From JANRKT01 sp033763355 (GTDB taxonomy: Bacteria > Bacteroidota > Bacteroidia > Chitinophagales > Chitinophagaceae): 11,949 nucleotides of DNA. Both the position numbers and the translations under genes were made by a program. Of this stretch, positions 1 through 6,837 are shown piece by piece; position 1 is the first letter of the stretch; each line of letters starts with the position of its first letter. A model generated the notes under the pieces. The model made no database searches, was not told the origin of the DNA, and worked only from the letters and a program-made list of their open reading frames with translations. The stretch is taken from positions 1 through 11,949 of the forward strand of contig JANRKT010000200.1 of assembly GCA_033763355.1 (NCBI GenBank), given 5' to 3'.

Positions 1-942
1 CATGAGAAAAATATAGGGGGCGGAGATGGCATGCAGGTGCAGGTTGACAGCAGGGATAACATTACTACATATTACGGCTCACAATTCGGTAGTTATTCCA
101 GAACCAACCGGCTTACCAAAGAAGGCACCAGGAGAATAACCCCACAGCACAGCATAGGCGAAACGCCTTACCGTTTTAACTGGCAAACGCCTATACTCAT
201 CAGCAAGCACAACCAGGATATTGTTTATTTCGGCAGCCATAAATTTCACCGTTCGCTTAACAAAGGCGACAGCATGATGACCTTAAGCCCCGACCTTACC
301 AATGGCAGAAAAAGCGGTAATGTACCTTACGGCACCATCACAACAATTGATGAATCGCCTCTCCGCTTCGGCCTGGTTTATGCGGGAACAGATGATGGAC
401 ACATCCACATTTCAAAAGATGCAGGTTATACATGGGCAAAAATCAGCGCCAAACTGCCGCAGGGTTTATGGGTGAGCAGGGTTATTGCTTCGCAGCATAA
501 AGAAGCAAGGGTTTATGCTTCGCTGAATGGTTACAGGGATGATCATTTTCTGCCTTATATTTTTGTAAGCGATGATTACGGCGCCACATGGAAACAATTG
601 GGAAAAGATCTGCCCGCAGAACCGGTTAATGCAATTAAGGAAGACCATAAATACGACAGCATTATTTATACCGGAACAGACGGCGGCTTGTATGCAAGCA
701 TTGATGCCGGAAATAATTTCATGATGCTGAATAACGGGTTACCCAAATCTGTTCCCGTGCATGATATTGCCATACAGACAAGGGAAAATGAAATAGTGCT
801 CGGTACGCATGGCCGCAGCATATACATTGCAAGGTTAGACAGCGTTCAGGCGCTTTTAAAAAACCCTGATTACCGGCAGAAGAAACAGGAAGAAATGAAC
901 AGTGTGGTGGCATTAATATTATCCGCAAAAGGAAAAAGGTAA
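1..942 (+). CDS. Secreted BNR/YVTN (VPS10/sortilin-like) beta-propeller protein, 3' part
   Basis: The reading frame is open from the first base, so the gene begins outside the window and 313 C-terminal residues are visible. The ATG at 31 is internal: the residues before it (HEKNIGGGDG) continue the conserved 'NIGGGDGMQV.VD.R....YYGSQFG' propeller motif. Asp-box/BNR repeats follow: GTDDGHIHISKDAGYTW near visible residue 129, then VSDDYGATWKQL, then GTDGGLYASIDAGNNF. The blade-closing LGTHGRSIYIA lies near residues 267-277, with a short basic tail to the stop. Bacteroidota proteins of this type are usually near 1000 residues, exported, and annotated 'glycosyl hydrolase' or 'WD40/YVTN/BNR-like repeat-containing protein'. 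The propeller fold is clear, but a hydrolytic activity is not shown by anything seen here. No terminator hairpin was recognised downstream. The family call is firm; substrate and role are unknown. Confidence 0.85.
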   Translation, partial: HEKNIGGGDGMQVQVDSRDNITTYYGSQFGSYSRTNRLTKEGTRRITPQHSIGETPYRFNWQTPILISKHNQDIVYFGSHKFHRSLNKGDSMMTLSPDLTNGRKSGNVPYGTITTIDESPLRFGLVYAGTDDGHIHISKDAGYTWAKISAKLPQGLWVSRVIASQHKEARVYASLNGYRDDHFLPYIFVSDDYGATWKQLGKDLPAEPVNAIKEDHKYDSIIYTGTDGGLYASIDAGNNFMMLNNGLPKSVPVHDIAIQTRENEIVLGTHGRSIYIARLDSVQALLKNPDYRQKKQEEMNSVVALILSAKGKR

Positions 943-1091
943 AATGAGAAAAGGTAAAGAAGATGTAGATTGTCCACCTGACCCGAGATAAAGAATTTCA
1001 TATCAGTTATCAGTCATAAATGCCATTGAGGCAAAATAGCTTTTACCGATCATATCAGTTCAGGCCAACCACCCCCTTCCCAAAAAAGTTA

Positions 1092-1099
1092 TACTTTTG
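1092..1099 (+). promoter_or_regulatory. Candidate Bacteroidota -7 promoter box (TACTTTTG)
   Basis: The sequence TACTTTTG matches the TAnnTTTG consensus of the primary Bacteroidota sigma factor. No clear TTG -33 element lies 19-21 bases upstream, which weakens the call. It is the only exact match seen in the 337-base gap and would start transcription near 1105, before the small ORF and the arginine deiminase gene. Confidence 0.45.
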
Positions 1100-1119
1100 C
1101 CGCCTGACGATTGTTGTTT

Positions 1120-1203
1120 ATGCAAAGCCTGTTACCAATACGTGATTATATTTCTTCCTTTGCCATGCTGCTTTTGCCTGTAAATTATTATATACCAGGC
1201 TGA
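1120..1203 (+). CDS. Possible 27-residue leader or micro-ORF
   Basis: ATG at 1120 opens a 27-codon frame ending in TGA at 1201-1203. The peptide starts MQSLLPIRDY, continues through a hydrophobic FAMLLLPV stretch and ends NYYIPG. It lies about 20 bases after the TAnnTTTG box, so it would be the first ORF on a transcript from that box, and a small hairpin follows its stop. It contains only one Arg, so it does not look like an arginine attenuator; it is rich in Leu. No ribosome binding site is evident, which is normal in this phylum. A frame this short can occur by chance. It could be a small membrane peptide, a regulatory upstream ORF, or nothing; I do not recognise it. Confidence 0.25.
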   Translation: MQSLLPIRDYISSFAMLLLPVNYYIPG

Positions 1204-1207
1204 GTGT

Positions 1208-1221
1208 TGCAGGAAACTGCA
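1208..1221 (+). promoter_or_regulatory. Small GAAA-loop hairpin in the leader
   Basis: TGCAG (1208-1212), loop GAAA, and CTGCA (1217-1221) form a 5-bp stem closed by a stable GNRA-type tetraloop, starting five bases after the micro-ORF stop. There is no U-run, so it is not an intrinsic terminator. It may be an incidental leader structure. Confidence 0.25.
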
Positions 1222-1279
1222 CAAGAATTTTATCATCCTCCGTACTTACGGCAATTGAATTCATTCTAAATTTTAATTT

Positions 1280-2728
1280 ATGGCAAAGCTGAAAGCTGAT
1301 ACAATAAATGTTACATCTGAAGTGGGCGCATTAAGAAGGCTGCTGGTGCACAGCCCGGACAGCGGTTTGGGGAAAGTAGTGCCTTCCAAAGCGCAGGACT
1401 GGCTTTTTGAAGACATCGTTCACCTCGATACCATACGCAGAAAAGAATATGATTACTATACCAAGATTCTATTGTACTTTCTCGACCCCGGCAAAATAAA
1501 AGGCAAACTGAAAGAAATAGATGCGGAAAAAAACAAAAGAAATTTTTACAAGCCCGGTAACGAAGCGTTCTTCAGGTCGGATAAAGTGATTGAGCTGCAA
1601 TGGCTGCTGGCTGAAATTTTAGAAGACCATGAACTGAAACTGAAACTGGTTGCTTCGGTTTGTGCTATTGAAGGCTGCTCTTATGATACACAAAAACAAT
1701 TGCTGGATACAGATGCCGTTACGCTGGCCAATATTTTTATAACCGGCACCCTTGAAAATGATAAGATGCTTTTTCCCCCGGTACCAAATCTGATTTTCAC
1801 CAGGGATGTGGGCATTGCCATCAATAATTTCATCCTGCTGAACAAACCGGCCAAAAAAGCCCGCACAAGGGAAGCGCTGCTGATAAAATACATCTTCTTC
1901 AATCACCCGCTTTTCAAAGCATTTCACGACAACATCATTGAAATACCTGAAACCTTCAATTACTTTTTATTACCGAGGGATGGCGATGAAAGAAAGGTTA
2001 CCCTTGAAGGCGGCGATGTGATGGTGGTAAGCAAAGACCATTTGCTGGTGGGCGTAAGCGAACGCACCAGCATGGAAGCCGCCCACCAGGTGGTGAATAC
2101 CCTGTTTGAAAAAAATGTAGTGAAAAAAATAACCATTGTTAAAATACCCAAGAAGCGGGATTACATGCATATTGATACGGTATTTACACAGGTAAAAAGA
2201 AACATGTGGGTGATGCTCGGGCATTTCTCCAAAAAATCCATCAAACGTGAAGATGCCGATTCGGTGCAGCGGGTATTATCAGAAAGCAAAAAAGAAGAGA
2301 AACTGAAGATCATTCAGTTCAGTAAAAAAGATATTGACAGCCCTGTTTATTTTGATAACCTCGAAGACCTGCTTTATGATATAAGCAAAAACGACCTGGG
2401 CTGTAAGGACAAAGTAAAATTCATTTATTCGGGCAACAATGAATTTCCTTTTGATGCACGTGAACAATGGACCGATTCCTGCAACCTGCTTGCTTTACGG
2501 GAAGGGGTTGTGCTGGGCTACGACAGGAATGATAAAACAGTGGAAGCATTTAAAGAAGCAGGTTTTAATGTTATACGTGCAGAAGAACTTATAGAAAAAT
2601 TGGAGAAAGGAAAAACTTCTCCTGAAAAAATAAAAGATACTTTGATCCTGATGCCCTCTGCAGAATTATCAAGGGCAAGGGGCGGCTTTCATTGTATGAG
2701 CATGCCCTTGCTTAGAGATGATATTTAA
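1280..2728 (+). CDS. Arginine deiminase-family (pentein/amidinotransferase fold) enzyme
   Basis: The 482-residue product carries the arginine deiminase core. The N-terminus reads 'VTSEVGALRRLLVHSP' then 'WLFEDIVHLD', matching the ArcA start (VxSEIGxLxxVLLHRP, LLFDDI). FTRD at 173-176 supplies the substrate-binding Asp, EGGD at 243-246 the Glu, followed by the GVSERT motif, HID at 297-299 supplies His and Asp, and C-terminal GGFHCMSMPL has the nucleophile Cys472. All residues of the Cys/His/Glu/Asp catalytic set are therefore present. Arginine deiminase converts arginine to citrulline plus ammonia in the cytoplasm. At 482 residues it is longer than the usual ArcA of about 410; most extra length lies between His297 and Cys472 (about 175 residues, against about 128 between the equivalent residues of the Pseudomonas enzyme). 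There is no signal peptide. The citrulline-hydrolase-like gene follows after 25 bases, which suggests a shared arginine-to-ornithine route. No arcB, arcC or antiporter lies nearby. Arginine is the likely but unproven substrate. Confidence 0.85.
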   Translation: MAKLKADTINVTSEVGALRRLLVHSPDSGLGKVVPSKAQDWLFEDIVHLDTIRRKEYDYYTKILLYFLDPGKIKGKLKEIDAEKNKRNFYKPGNEAFFRSDKVIELQWLLAEILEDHELKLKLVASVCAIEGCSYDTQKQLLDTDAVTLANIFITGTLENDKMLFPPVPNLIFTRDVGIAINNFILLNKPAKKARTREALLIKYIFFNHPLFKAFHDNIIEIPETFNYFLLPRDGDERKVTLEGGDVMVVSKDHLLVGVSERTSMEAAHQVVNTLFEKNVVKKITIVKIPKKRDYMHIDTVFTQVKRNMWVMLGHFSKKSIKREDADSVQRVLSESKKEEKLKIIQFSKKDIDSPVYFDNLEDLLYDISKNDLGCKDKVKFIYSGNNEFPFDAREQWTDSCNLLALREGVVLGYDRNDKTVEAFKEAGFNVIRAEELIEKLEKGKTSPEKIKDTLILMPSAELSRARGGFHCMSMPLLRDDI

Positions 2729-2747
2729 TTTCTTTTTAAAAAGAAAT
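2728..2747. repeat. Perfect 20-bp AT-rich palindrome between the two pentein genes
   Basis: ATTTCTTTTT followed by AAAAAGAAAT is an exact inverted repeat with no spacer. It begins at the last base of the arginine deiminase stop and ends 6 bases before the preferred CtlX start. It could be an operator or a weak RNA hairpin affecting the second gene. As RNA it is all A-U apart from one G-C pair. Confidence 0.5.
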
Positions 2748-2753
2748 GCAATC

Positions 2754-3668
2754 ATGCAAACCACTTCGCATCTTTTAATGATCAAACCGGTTAACTTCAG
2801 CTTTAATGCCGAGACCGCTGTTAACAATGCCTTCCAGGTAGCAGGCCAGGATAACGGGGCGCAGCAAAGGGCCCTGAGCGAATTTGAAGGCTTTGTAAAA
2901 AAATTAAGGGATAACGGCGTAGATGTTACCGTAGTAGAAGATTCGCCTGAACCCTATACCCCGGATTCCATCTTTCCCAATAACTGGATCTCATTTCACG
3001 ACAGCGGAACCATTTGCCTCTATCCCATGTATGCAGAGAACAGAAGACAGGAAAGAAAACCCGCTGTCCTGGAACAGATCAGCAGCAAATTTAACATCAG
3101 TAATAAAATAGACTTTTCTGCTTACGAAAAAGAAAAACTTTTTCTTGAAGGCACCGGCAGTATGGTGCTTGACAGGGATAAAAAAATCGCCTATGCCTGC
3201 CTGTCACCACGGACCGACAAAATTGTGCTGGATGATTTTTGCAGGCAGATGGGATATACGCCGGTAGCTTTTGATGCGGTTGACGCCAATGGCAACGCCA
3301 TTTACCATACCAATGTAATGATGTGTGTGGCCGACAGGTATGTGGTAATATGCCTTGCATCTGTTCATAAAGTAGAAGAAAAAAGACATGTGATTGAGAC
3401 CATCAGGCTATCCGGTAAAAAAATCATTGATATCAACTTTGACCAGATGAACCATTTTGCAGGCAATATGCTGCAGGTGCACAACAAAGAAGGAAAAAAA
3501 TTTCTTGTGATGTCATCACAGGCATACCAATCCTTAACAGCTGACCAGGTAAAAGAACTGGAATCATTCAATCCCATCATCCATTCGGGTTTAACAACCA
3601 TTGAAACCAATGGCGGCGGAAGTGCACGCTGCATGATGGCAGAAGTTTTTTTACCATTAAAGACCTGA
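2754..3668 (+). CDS. ctlX: CtlX-type citrulline utilization hydrolase
   Basis: The 304-residue product belongs to the pentein/dimethylargininase-like group annotated as citrulline utilization hydrolase CtlX. It has the N-terminal LLMIKPVNFSFNAETAVNNAFQ signature (residues 7-28), PDSIFPNNW at 70-78, EGTGS at 132-136, His185 in YHTNVMM, and a C-terminal nucleophile Cys293 in GGGSARCMMAEVF. CtlX hydrolyses citrulline, giving ornithine, CO2 and ammonia; this is known from Francisella, and activity here is inferred. The frame also has an ATG at 2718 that would overlap the upstream gene by 11 bases. I prefer ATG 2754 because the MQTTSHLLMIKPVNF start fits the family and the extra 12 residues (MIFNFFLKRNAI) lie across an AT-rich palindrome. 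The gene follows the arginine deiminase with a 25-base gap and is probably co-transcribed. Its TGA lies inside a palindrome. Confidence 0.82.
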   Translation: MQTTSHLLMIKPVNFSFNAETAVNNAFQVAGQDNGAQQRALSEFEGFVKKLRDNGVDVTVVEDSPEPYTPDSIFPNNWISFHDSGTICLYPMYAENRRQERKPAVLEQISSKFNISNKIDFSAYEKEKLFLEGTGSMVLDRDKKIAYACLSPRTDKIVLDDFCRQMGYTPVAFDAVDANGNAIYHTNVMMCVADRYVVICLASVHKVEEKRHVIETIRLSGKKIIDINFDQMNHFAGNMLQVHNKEGKKFLVMSSQAYQSLTADQVKELESFNPIIHSGLTTIETNGGGSARCMMAEVFLPLKT

Positions 3669-3715
3669 TCAGGTTTACGCAGAATGGCTGAAGGATTCCA
3701 AAACCTGACAGGTTT
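3663..3715. repeat. Two related palindromes at a convergent gene junction
   Basis: ACCTGATCAGGT (3663-3674, a perfect 12-bp palindrome overlapping the ctlX stop) and AAACCTGACAGGTTT (3701-3715, 7-bp arms around one base) share the halves ACCTGA and CAGGTTT. A third CAGGTTT lies at 3753-3759, so the word occurs at 3670, 3709 and 3753. The location between convergent genes suits a bidirectional termination element or a dispersed REP-like repeat. No U-run accompanies the arms, so standard intrinsic termination is not supported. Confidence 0.45.
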
Positions 3716-3762
3716 GAAGTTAAACATGGTGGATAGTTCAGAATTAAAATCTCAGGTTTCAA

Positions 3763-4581
3763 TTATTGTTCCCTAAGACTCACAAACTTCATCCTGTTGA
3801 TGCGGGTAAATAATTTCTTTATTGCTTTTTCATGCTCAAGGAGAGAAGCAACTAATTTTTTCCAAACCACATCAAATTGCTGAACAACTTTTGTGTCTTC
3901 TGATAAAAAAGCCTGTTTTTCCCCCAGCCATTCTTTTAAAAGCATTTCATCATGCCAGTGCCCGATGCCGTCCTGCAACTGGTCAAGTGTTTTTATCAAA
4001 AGCGATTTCTGCAGGCGCAATGTGATGGTTTCCTCTAACCAATGAAGCGAATAGAGCACCTGTTTGATGTTTTTTCTGAGCTGGTGCCATTCATTATGCG
4101 GCGGGAGTTCCGTAACGGTTAATTTTACATGCAGCACCAGTTTACCGAAATACGCCTGCACATCCTGCGCCATTACATTTTCAGCAAGCGGCAATGCCTG
4201 TTGCGCCAGTTCCTGCATCTCATTTTCGTAATGTGGTATATCTTTTTTAAAATGTGCATCAGCATCTCCCAGTTCTTCTTCCAGTTTAAAAAAAACAAGC
4301 AGTTCTTTTTTCCTGCTTCTTTTGAGCCATGCCGTTTTAAGCTGCAAATCCCTCACATCACCCGCTTTCCAGAAAATCAGCCTTACTGAATGATTGATCC
4401 TTTTCAGCTTTTTACCGGGCTGCAGGCCCTTCAGCATTTTAAATACGGCCCTCGTCTTTTTTATGTTCACCCTGAACTGGTGCAATGCTTCAGGCCTGCT
4501 TTTTTGCTTATAAAGTTCAAGCTGCTGAATTGCCGCATTAAAATGATGGTCATAATATGTAATCAGCCGTTCAGCTTTCAT
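3763..4581 (-). CDS. CHAD-domain protein
   Basis: The 272-residue alpha-helical protein has two CHAD half-repeats. The first contains LHQFRVNIKKTRAVFKML (His34, Arg37, Lys41, Lys42, Arg44) and AGDVRDLQ. The second contains WHQLRKNIKQVLYSLHWLEE (His166, Arg169, Lys170, Lys173) and GIGHWHDEML (207-213). The conserved His and basic residues lining a positive cavity define CHAD, a domain known to bind inorganic polyphosphate and to locate to polyphosphate granules. There is no fused CYTH/triphosphatase domain and no signal peptide, so this is a stand-alone, probably cytoplasmic binder. Its ATG lies 8 bases after the stop of the reductase gene, so the two are almost surely one transcript. No polyphosphate kinase or phosphate-transport gene is in the window. 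The domain call is secure; the cellular role is inferred. Confidence 0.88.
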   Translation of the reverse strand: MKAERLITYYDHHFNAAIQQLELYKQKSRPEALHQFRVNIKKTRAVFKMLKGLQPGKKLKRINHSVRLIFWKAGDVRDLQLKTAWLKRSRKKELLVFFKLEEELGDADAHFKKDIPHYENEMQELAQQALPLAENVMAQDVQAYFGKLVLHVKLTVTELPPHNEWHQLRKNIKQVLYSLHWLEETITLRLQKSLLIKTLDQLQDGIGHWHDEMLLKEWLGEKQAFLSEDTKVVQQFDVVWKKLVASLLEHEKAIKKLFTRINRMKFVSLREQ

Positions 4582-4589
4582 AAAACATC

Positions 4590-5480
4590 TTATTTGGAAT
4601 ACATGTCTGCCAATCCCTCCTCAAAACTTAAAGGTTCAAATCCCAGTACATTCCTTGCTTTGTCAATTATAAAGCCGGTCCGGGGAGGCCGCAGGGCAGG
4701 CTGCGTAAATACAGAGGCGTCAACCCGTTCAATAAGTGAACCATCAAGTTTCAAAAAAGCGGCTGTTTTAACAGCCACCTGGTAAGGTGTGAAAAAATCC
4801 TTACCTGAAATATGAAAAATTCCTTTGGCTTTTTTCTCTGCAATCAGTACAATTCCTTTTGCAAGGTCTTTAACATAGGTAGGCGTACGCAACTGGTCAT
4901 CCACTACTTTAACGGGTTCTTTATTTTCGAGTTTTTCTTTTATCCAGGTAACAATGTTTTTTCTTGTTCCATCAGGAGTTAACCCATAAACAAGCACCGT
5001 TCTCACAATGGCATGATCCAAACCGCTCTCCTGCACTGCTTTTTCAGCGGCTAATTTGCTGCTGCCGTAATAATTTACAGGCGAAGGCACATCCTCCTCT
5101 TTGTAAGGGCCGTGGTTACCGTCAAAAACAAAATCAGTAGATACATATATAAAGAAAGCATTGACCTGCCTTGCCGCATCAATTAAAAAGCCGGTGGCTG
5201 TAACATTGGTATCCCGGCATAAAGGTTTATTCAATTCACATTCATCTGCCTGTGTAATGGCTGCGGCATGAATGATGATATCAGGCTTGTGTGTGTCAAT
5301 TACCTTAATAACATGCATTGTATCAGTTATATCCATTTGTTCATAACTGAATTTACCCGCAACCGTTTGCAGCCGGCTGTTACCTTTGCCTGTGGCAACC
5401 ACAATGTGCCCCTTTTGGCTAAGCGCATTAACCAGGTAAATACCAAGCAACCCGTTTGCACCGGTAATCAAAACCTTCAT
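4590..5480 (-). CDS. RfbD-like SDR oxidoreductase (dTDP-4-dehydrorhamnose reductase family)
   Basis: The 296-residue extended short-chain dehydrogenase has the Rossmann motif GANGLLG at residues 7-13, HAAAITQADECE at 71-82, the active-site STD at 114-116, and the catalytic pair Tyr138/Lys142 in YYGSSK. FVFDG..GPYKEEDVPSPVNYYGSSK is typical of RfbD-type reductases, which use NAD(P)H to reduce a 4-keto sugar nucleotide. No rfbA, rfbB or rfbC gene is nearby, so dTDP-rhamnose synthesis is not supported by context and the substrate is open. I chose ATG 5480, giving MKVLITGANG. A TTG at 5486 in the same frame would add two residues (MT) and is less likely. It is the first gene of a minus-strand pair with the CHAD gene. 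No exact TAnnTTTG box was found upstream of it on the minus strand. Confidence 0.82.
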   Translation of the reverse strand: MKVLITGANGLLGIYLVNALSQKGHIVVATGKGNSRLQTVAGKFSYEQMDITDTMHVIKVIDTHKPDIIIHAAAITQADECELNKPLCRDTNVTATGFLIDAARQVNAFFIYVSTDFVFDGNHGPYKEEDVPSPVNYYGSSKLAAEKAVQESGLDHAIVRTVLVYGLTPDGTRKNIVTWIKEKLENKEPVKVVDDQLRTPTYVKDLAKGIVLIAEKKAKGIFHISGKDFFTPYQVAVKTAAFLKLDGSLIERVDASVFTQPALRPPRTGFIIDKARNVLGFEPLSFEEGLADMYSK

Positions 5481-5795
5481 AGTCAAATTTTATTAATGCC
5501 GCAAAACAGCTGCCGCAATATAACCCTGTAACTTCACTCCTGTATGTTATAAATTTCATTTATTTAAACACAAATACGGGCTTTGTACAAATGCTCAATT
5601 AAACAGTCGCTTTATAATTTAATTCTTTTCAGCAAAGCGCTGCATTTATGGGGTAAATTTTGATATGTTTTAATTCAATACTACCTGCCTGTATTTTAAT
5701 CCGGAATTCTGTATTTTTGGCGGCTTGTAAACAGTACCGTTCTCAACGATTTAGCTTACCTGTGGACGCAAAACCCAACTACCAATATCAACAGA
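5481..5795. other. Divergent intergenic region between the SDR gene and pfkA
   Basis: These 315 AT-rich bases have no ORF beyond a few codons: the plus-strand ATGs seen in 5540-5795 hit stops within four codons. It contains a TAnnTTTG box at 5712-5719 for the plus strand and the short palindrome TTTGTACAAA near 5582-5591. The promoter of the minus-strand operon must lie here but has no exact consensus match. Confidence 0.6.
5712..5719 (+). promoter_or_regulatory. Candidate -7 promoter box for pfkA-pyk (TATTTTTG)
   Basis: TATTTTTG matches TAnnTTTG exactly and sits 76 bases before the pfkA ATG, giving a leader of about 70 nt. No convincing TTG -33 element lies at the expected distance. It is the only exact plus-strand match in the intergenic region. 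Confidence 0.5.
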
Positions 5796-6779
5796 ATGGA
5801 AAAAAAAGTAAGTAAAATCGGTGTGCTCAGCTCAGGCGGGGATGCCCCCGGTATGAATGCCTGCATAAGGGCAGTTGTACGTACAGGAAAATATTTTGGC
5901 CTTGATATGTTCGGCATCATGCGTGGCTACAGCGGCATGATTGAAGATGATATTTTCCAGATGGAATCCCGCAGTGTGGCCAATATTATACAACGCGGCG
6001 GAACCATCCTGAAAACTGCACGCTGTAAAGAGTTTTATGAACCCGCAGGCCGTAAAAAAGCTTATGCCAATCTCAAAAAAAGGGGTATTGACGGGCTGGT
6101 GATCATTGGCGGGGACGGTTCCTTCCGCGGCGCCCAGATTTTTTCAAACGAATTTGATATACCCTGTATCGGCATACCCGGCACCATTGATAAGGATATT
6201 GCCGGAACAGATTTTACCATTGGTTTTGATACGGCTGTTAACACCGCAGTCGAAGCCATTGACAAGATAAGGGATACAGCCGATGCACACGACAGGCTCT
6301 TTATTATTGAAGTAATGGGCCGTGACGCAGGTTATATTGCTTTGCACAGCGGCATTGCCACAGGCGCTGAAAACATTTTAATACCTGAAACGAAAACAGA
6401 TATTGAAGATGTGATACATTCCCTGATGGAAAAAGAAAGAAGAAAAAAATTAGTGAACATGATTGTGGTGGCAGAAGGCGATGAAATTGGCGGGGCAAAT
6501 GAAGTGGCCAAAGCCATCAAGGAAAAAATGCCCAATACCGATACCCGTGTTTGTATTTTAGGGCACATCCAGCGTGGCGGTTCACCAACATGCCTTGACC
6601 GTTTGATTGCAAGCCGCATGGGTTATGCAGCAGTGCTCAGCCTTATGGATGGTCGCAGTAATGTGATGGTGGGCATACTCAACAACAAAATGTATTATAC
6701 CCCGCTTGACAAAGCTGTAAAGAAAAAACAAAAAATAAGCGACGAATGGCTGAGGATTGTAAAGATACTCGCCAGTTAA
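5796..6779 (+). CDS. pfkA: ATP-dependent 6-phosphofructokinase
   Basis: The 327-residue enzyme phosphorylates fructose 6-phosphate to fructose 1,6-bisphosphate, the committed step of glycolysis, in the cytoplasm. Motifs are GVLSSGGDAPGMN (GGD at 14-16), the nucleotide-binding GGDGS at 105-109, GTIDKD (catalytic Asp132), MGRDAGYIAL (MGR at 174-176) and the C-terminal HIQRGGSPTCLDR. Gly in GGDGS and Gly before TID point to ATP rather than pyrophosphate as phosphoryl donor. Length is normal for bacterial PfkA (about 320). The TIDND motif of the family is TIDKD here, an Asn-to-Lys change next to the catalytic Asp. The ATG at 5796 gives a normal N-terminus. Pyruvate kinase follows after 58 bases in the same direction, so the two regulated glycolytic kinases are probably co-transcribed. 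Confidence 0.95.
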   Translation: MEKKVSKIGVLSSGGDAPGMNACIRAVVRTGKYFGLDMFGIMRGYSGMIEDDIFQMESRSVANIIQRGGTILKTARCKEFYEPAGRKKAYANLKKRGIDGLVIIGGDGSFRGAQIFSNEFDIPCIGIPGTIDKDIAGTDFTIGFDTAVNTAVEAIDKIRDTADAHDRLFIIEVMGRDAGYIALHSGIATGAENILIPETKTDIEDVIHSLMEKERRKKLVNMIVVAEGDEIGGANEVAKAIKEKMPNTDTRVCILGHIQRGGSPTCLDRLIASRMGYAAVLSLMDGRSNVMVGILNNKMYYTPLDKAVKKKQKISDEWLRIVKILAS

Positions 6780-6837
6780 ATTGTATAGTTCTCTGAGCAA
6801 TCAAATTCTTCAAATTATGAAATATTAAACTTCCCAT

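Larger units (their letters stand above)
943..1279. other. Intergenic region between propeller gene and arginine deiminase gene
   Basis: These 337 bases contain no long ORF. What can be seen is a 10-bp direct repeat CATATCAGTT (999-1008 and 1051-1060), a TAnnTTTG box at 1092-1099, a possible 27-codon ORF at 1120-1203, a small GAAA-loop hairpin at 1208-1221, and an AT-rich stretch just before the ATG at 1280. If the box is the promoter, the downstream gene has a leader of about 175 nt, long enough for post-transcriptional control. Confidence 0.6.

Noticed and set aside
31..33. ATG at 31 as the start of the first gene
   Set aside because: The frame is open to base 1 and the residues before it belong to a conserved propeller motif, so the gene is truncated by the window edge.
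1120..1203. Reading the micro-ORF as an arginine-sensing attenuator
   Set aside because: It has only one Arg codon and no terminator/antiterminator pair with a U-run follows.
2718..2753. Upstream ATG giving CtlX a 12-residue N-terminal extension (MIFNFFLKRNAI)
   Set aside because: It overlaps the preceding gene, runs across an AT palindrome, and the family N-terminus fits the start at 2754.
3822..4785. Plus-strand ORFs opposite the CHAD and SDR genes (up to 131 codons)
   Set aside because: They lie wholly or mostly within well-supported minus-strand genes and show no recognisable motifs.
5481..5486. TTG start two codons upstream of the SDR ATG
   Set aside because: The ATG at 5480 places the Rossmann strand (MKVLITG) directly at the N-terminus as usual in this family.
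5653..5661. TAAATTTTG as a second promoter box before pfkA
   Set aside because: The spacing between TA and TTTG is three bases instead of two, and a better match lies at 5712-5719.
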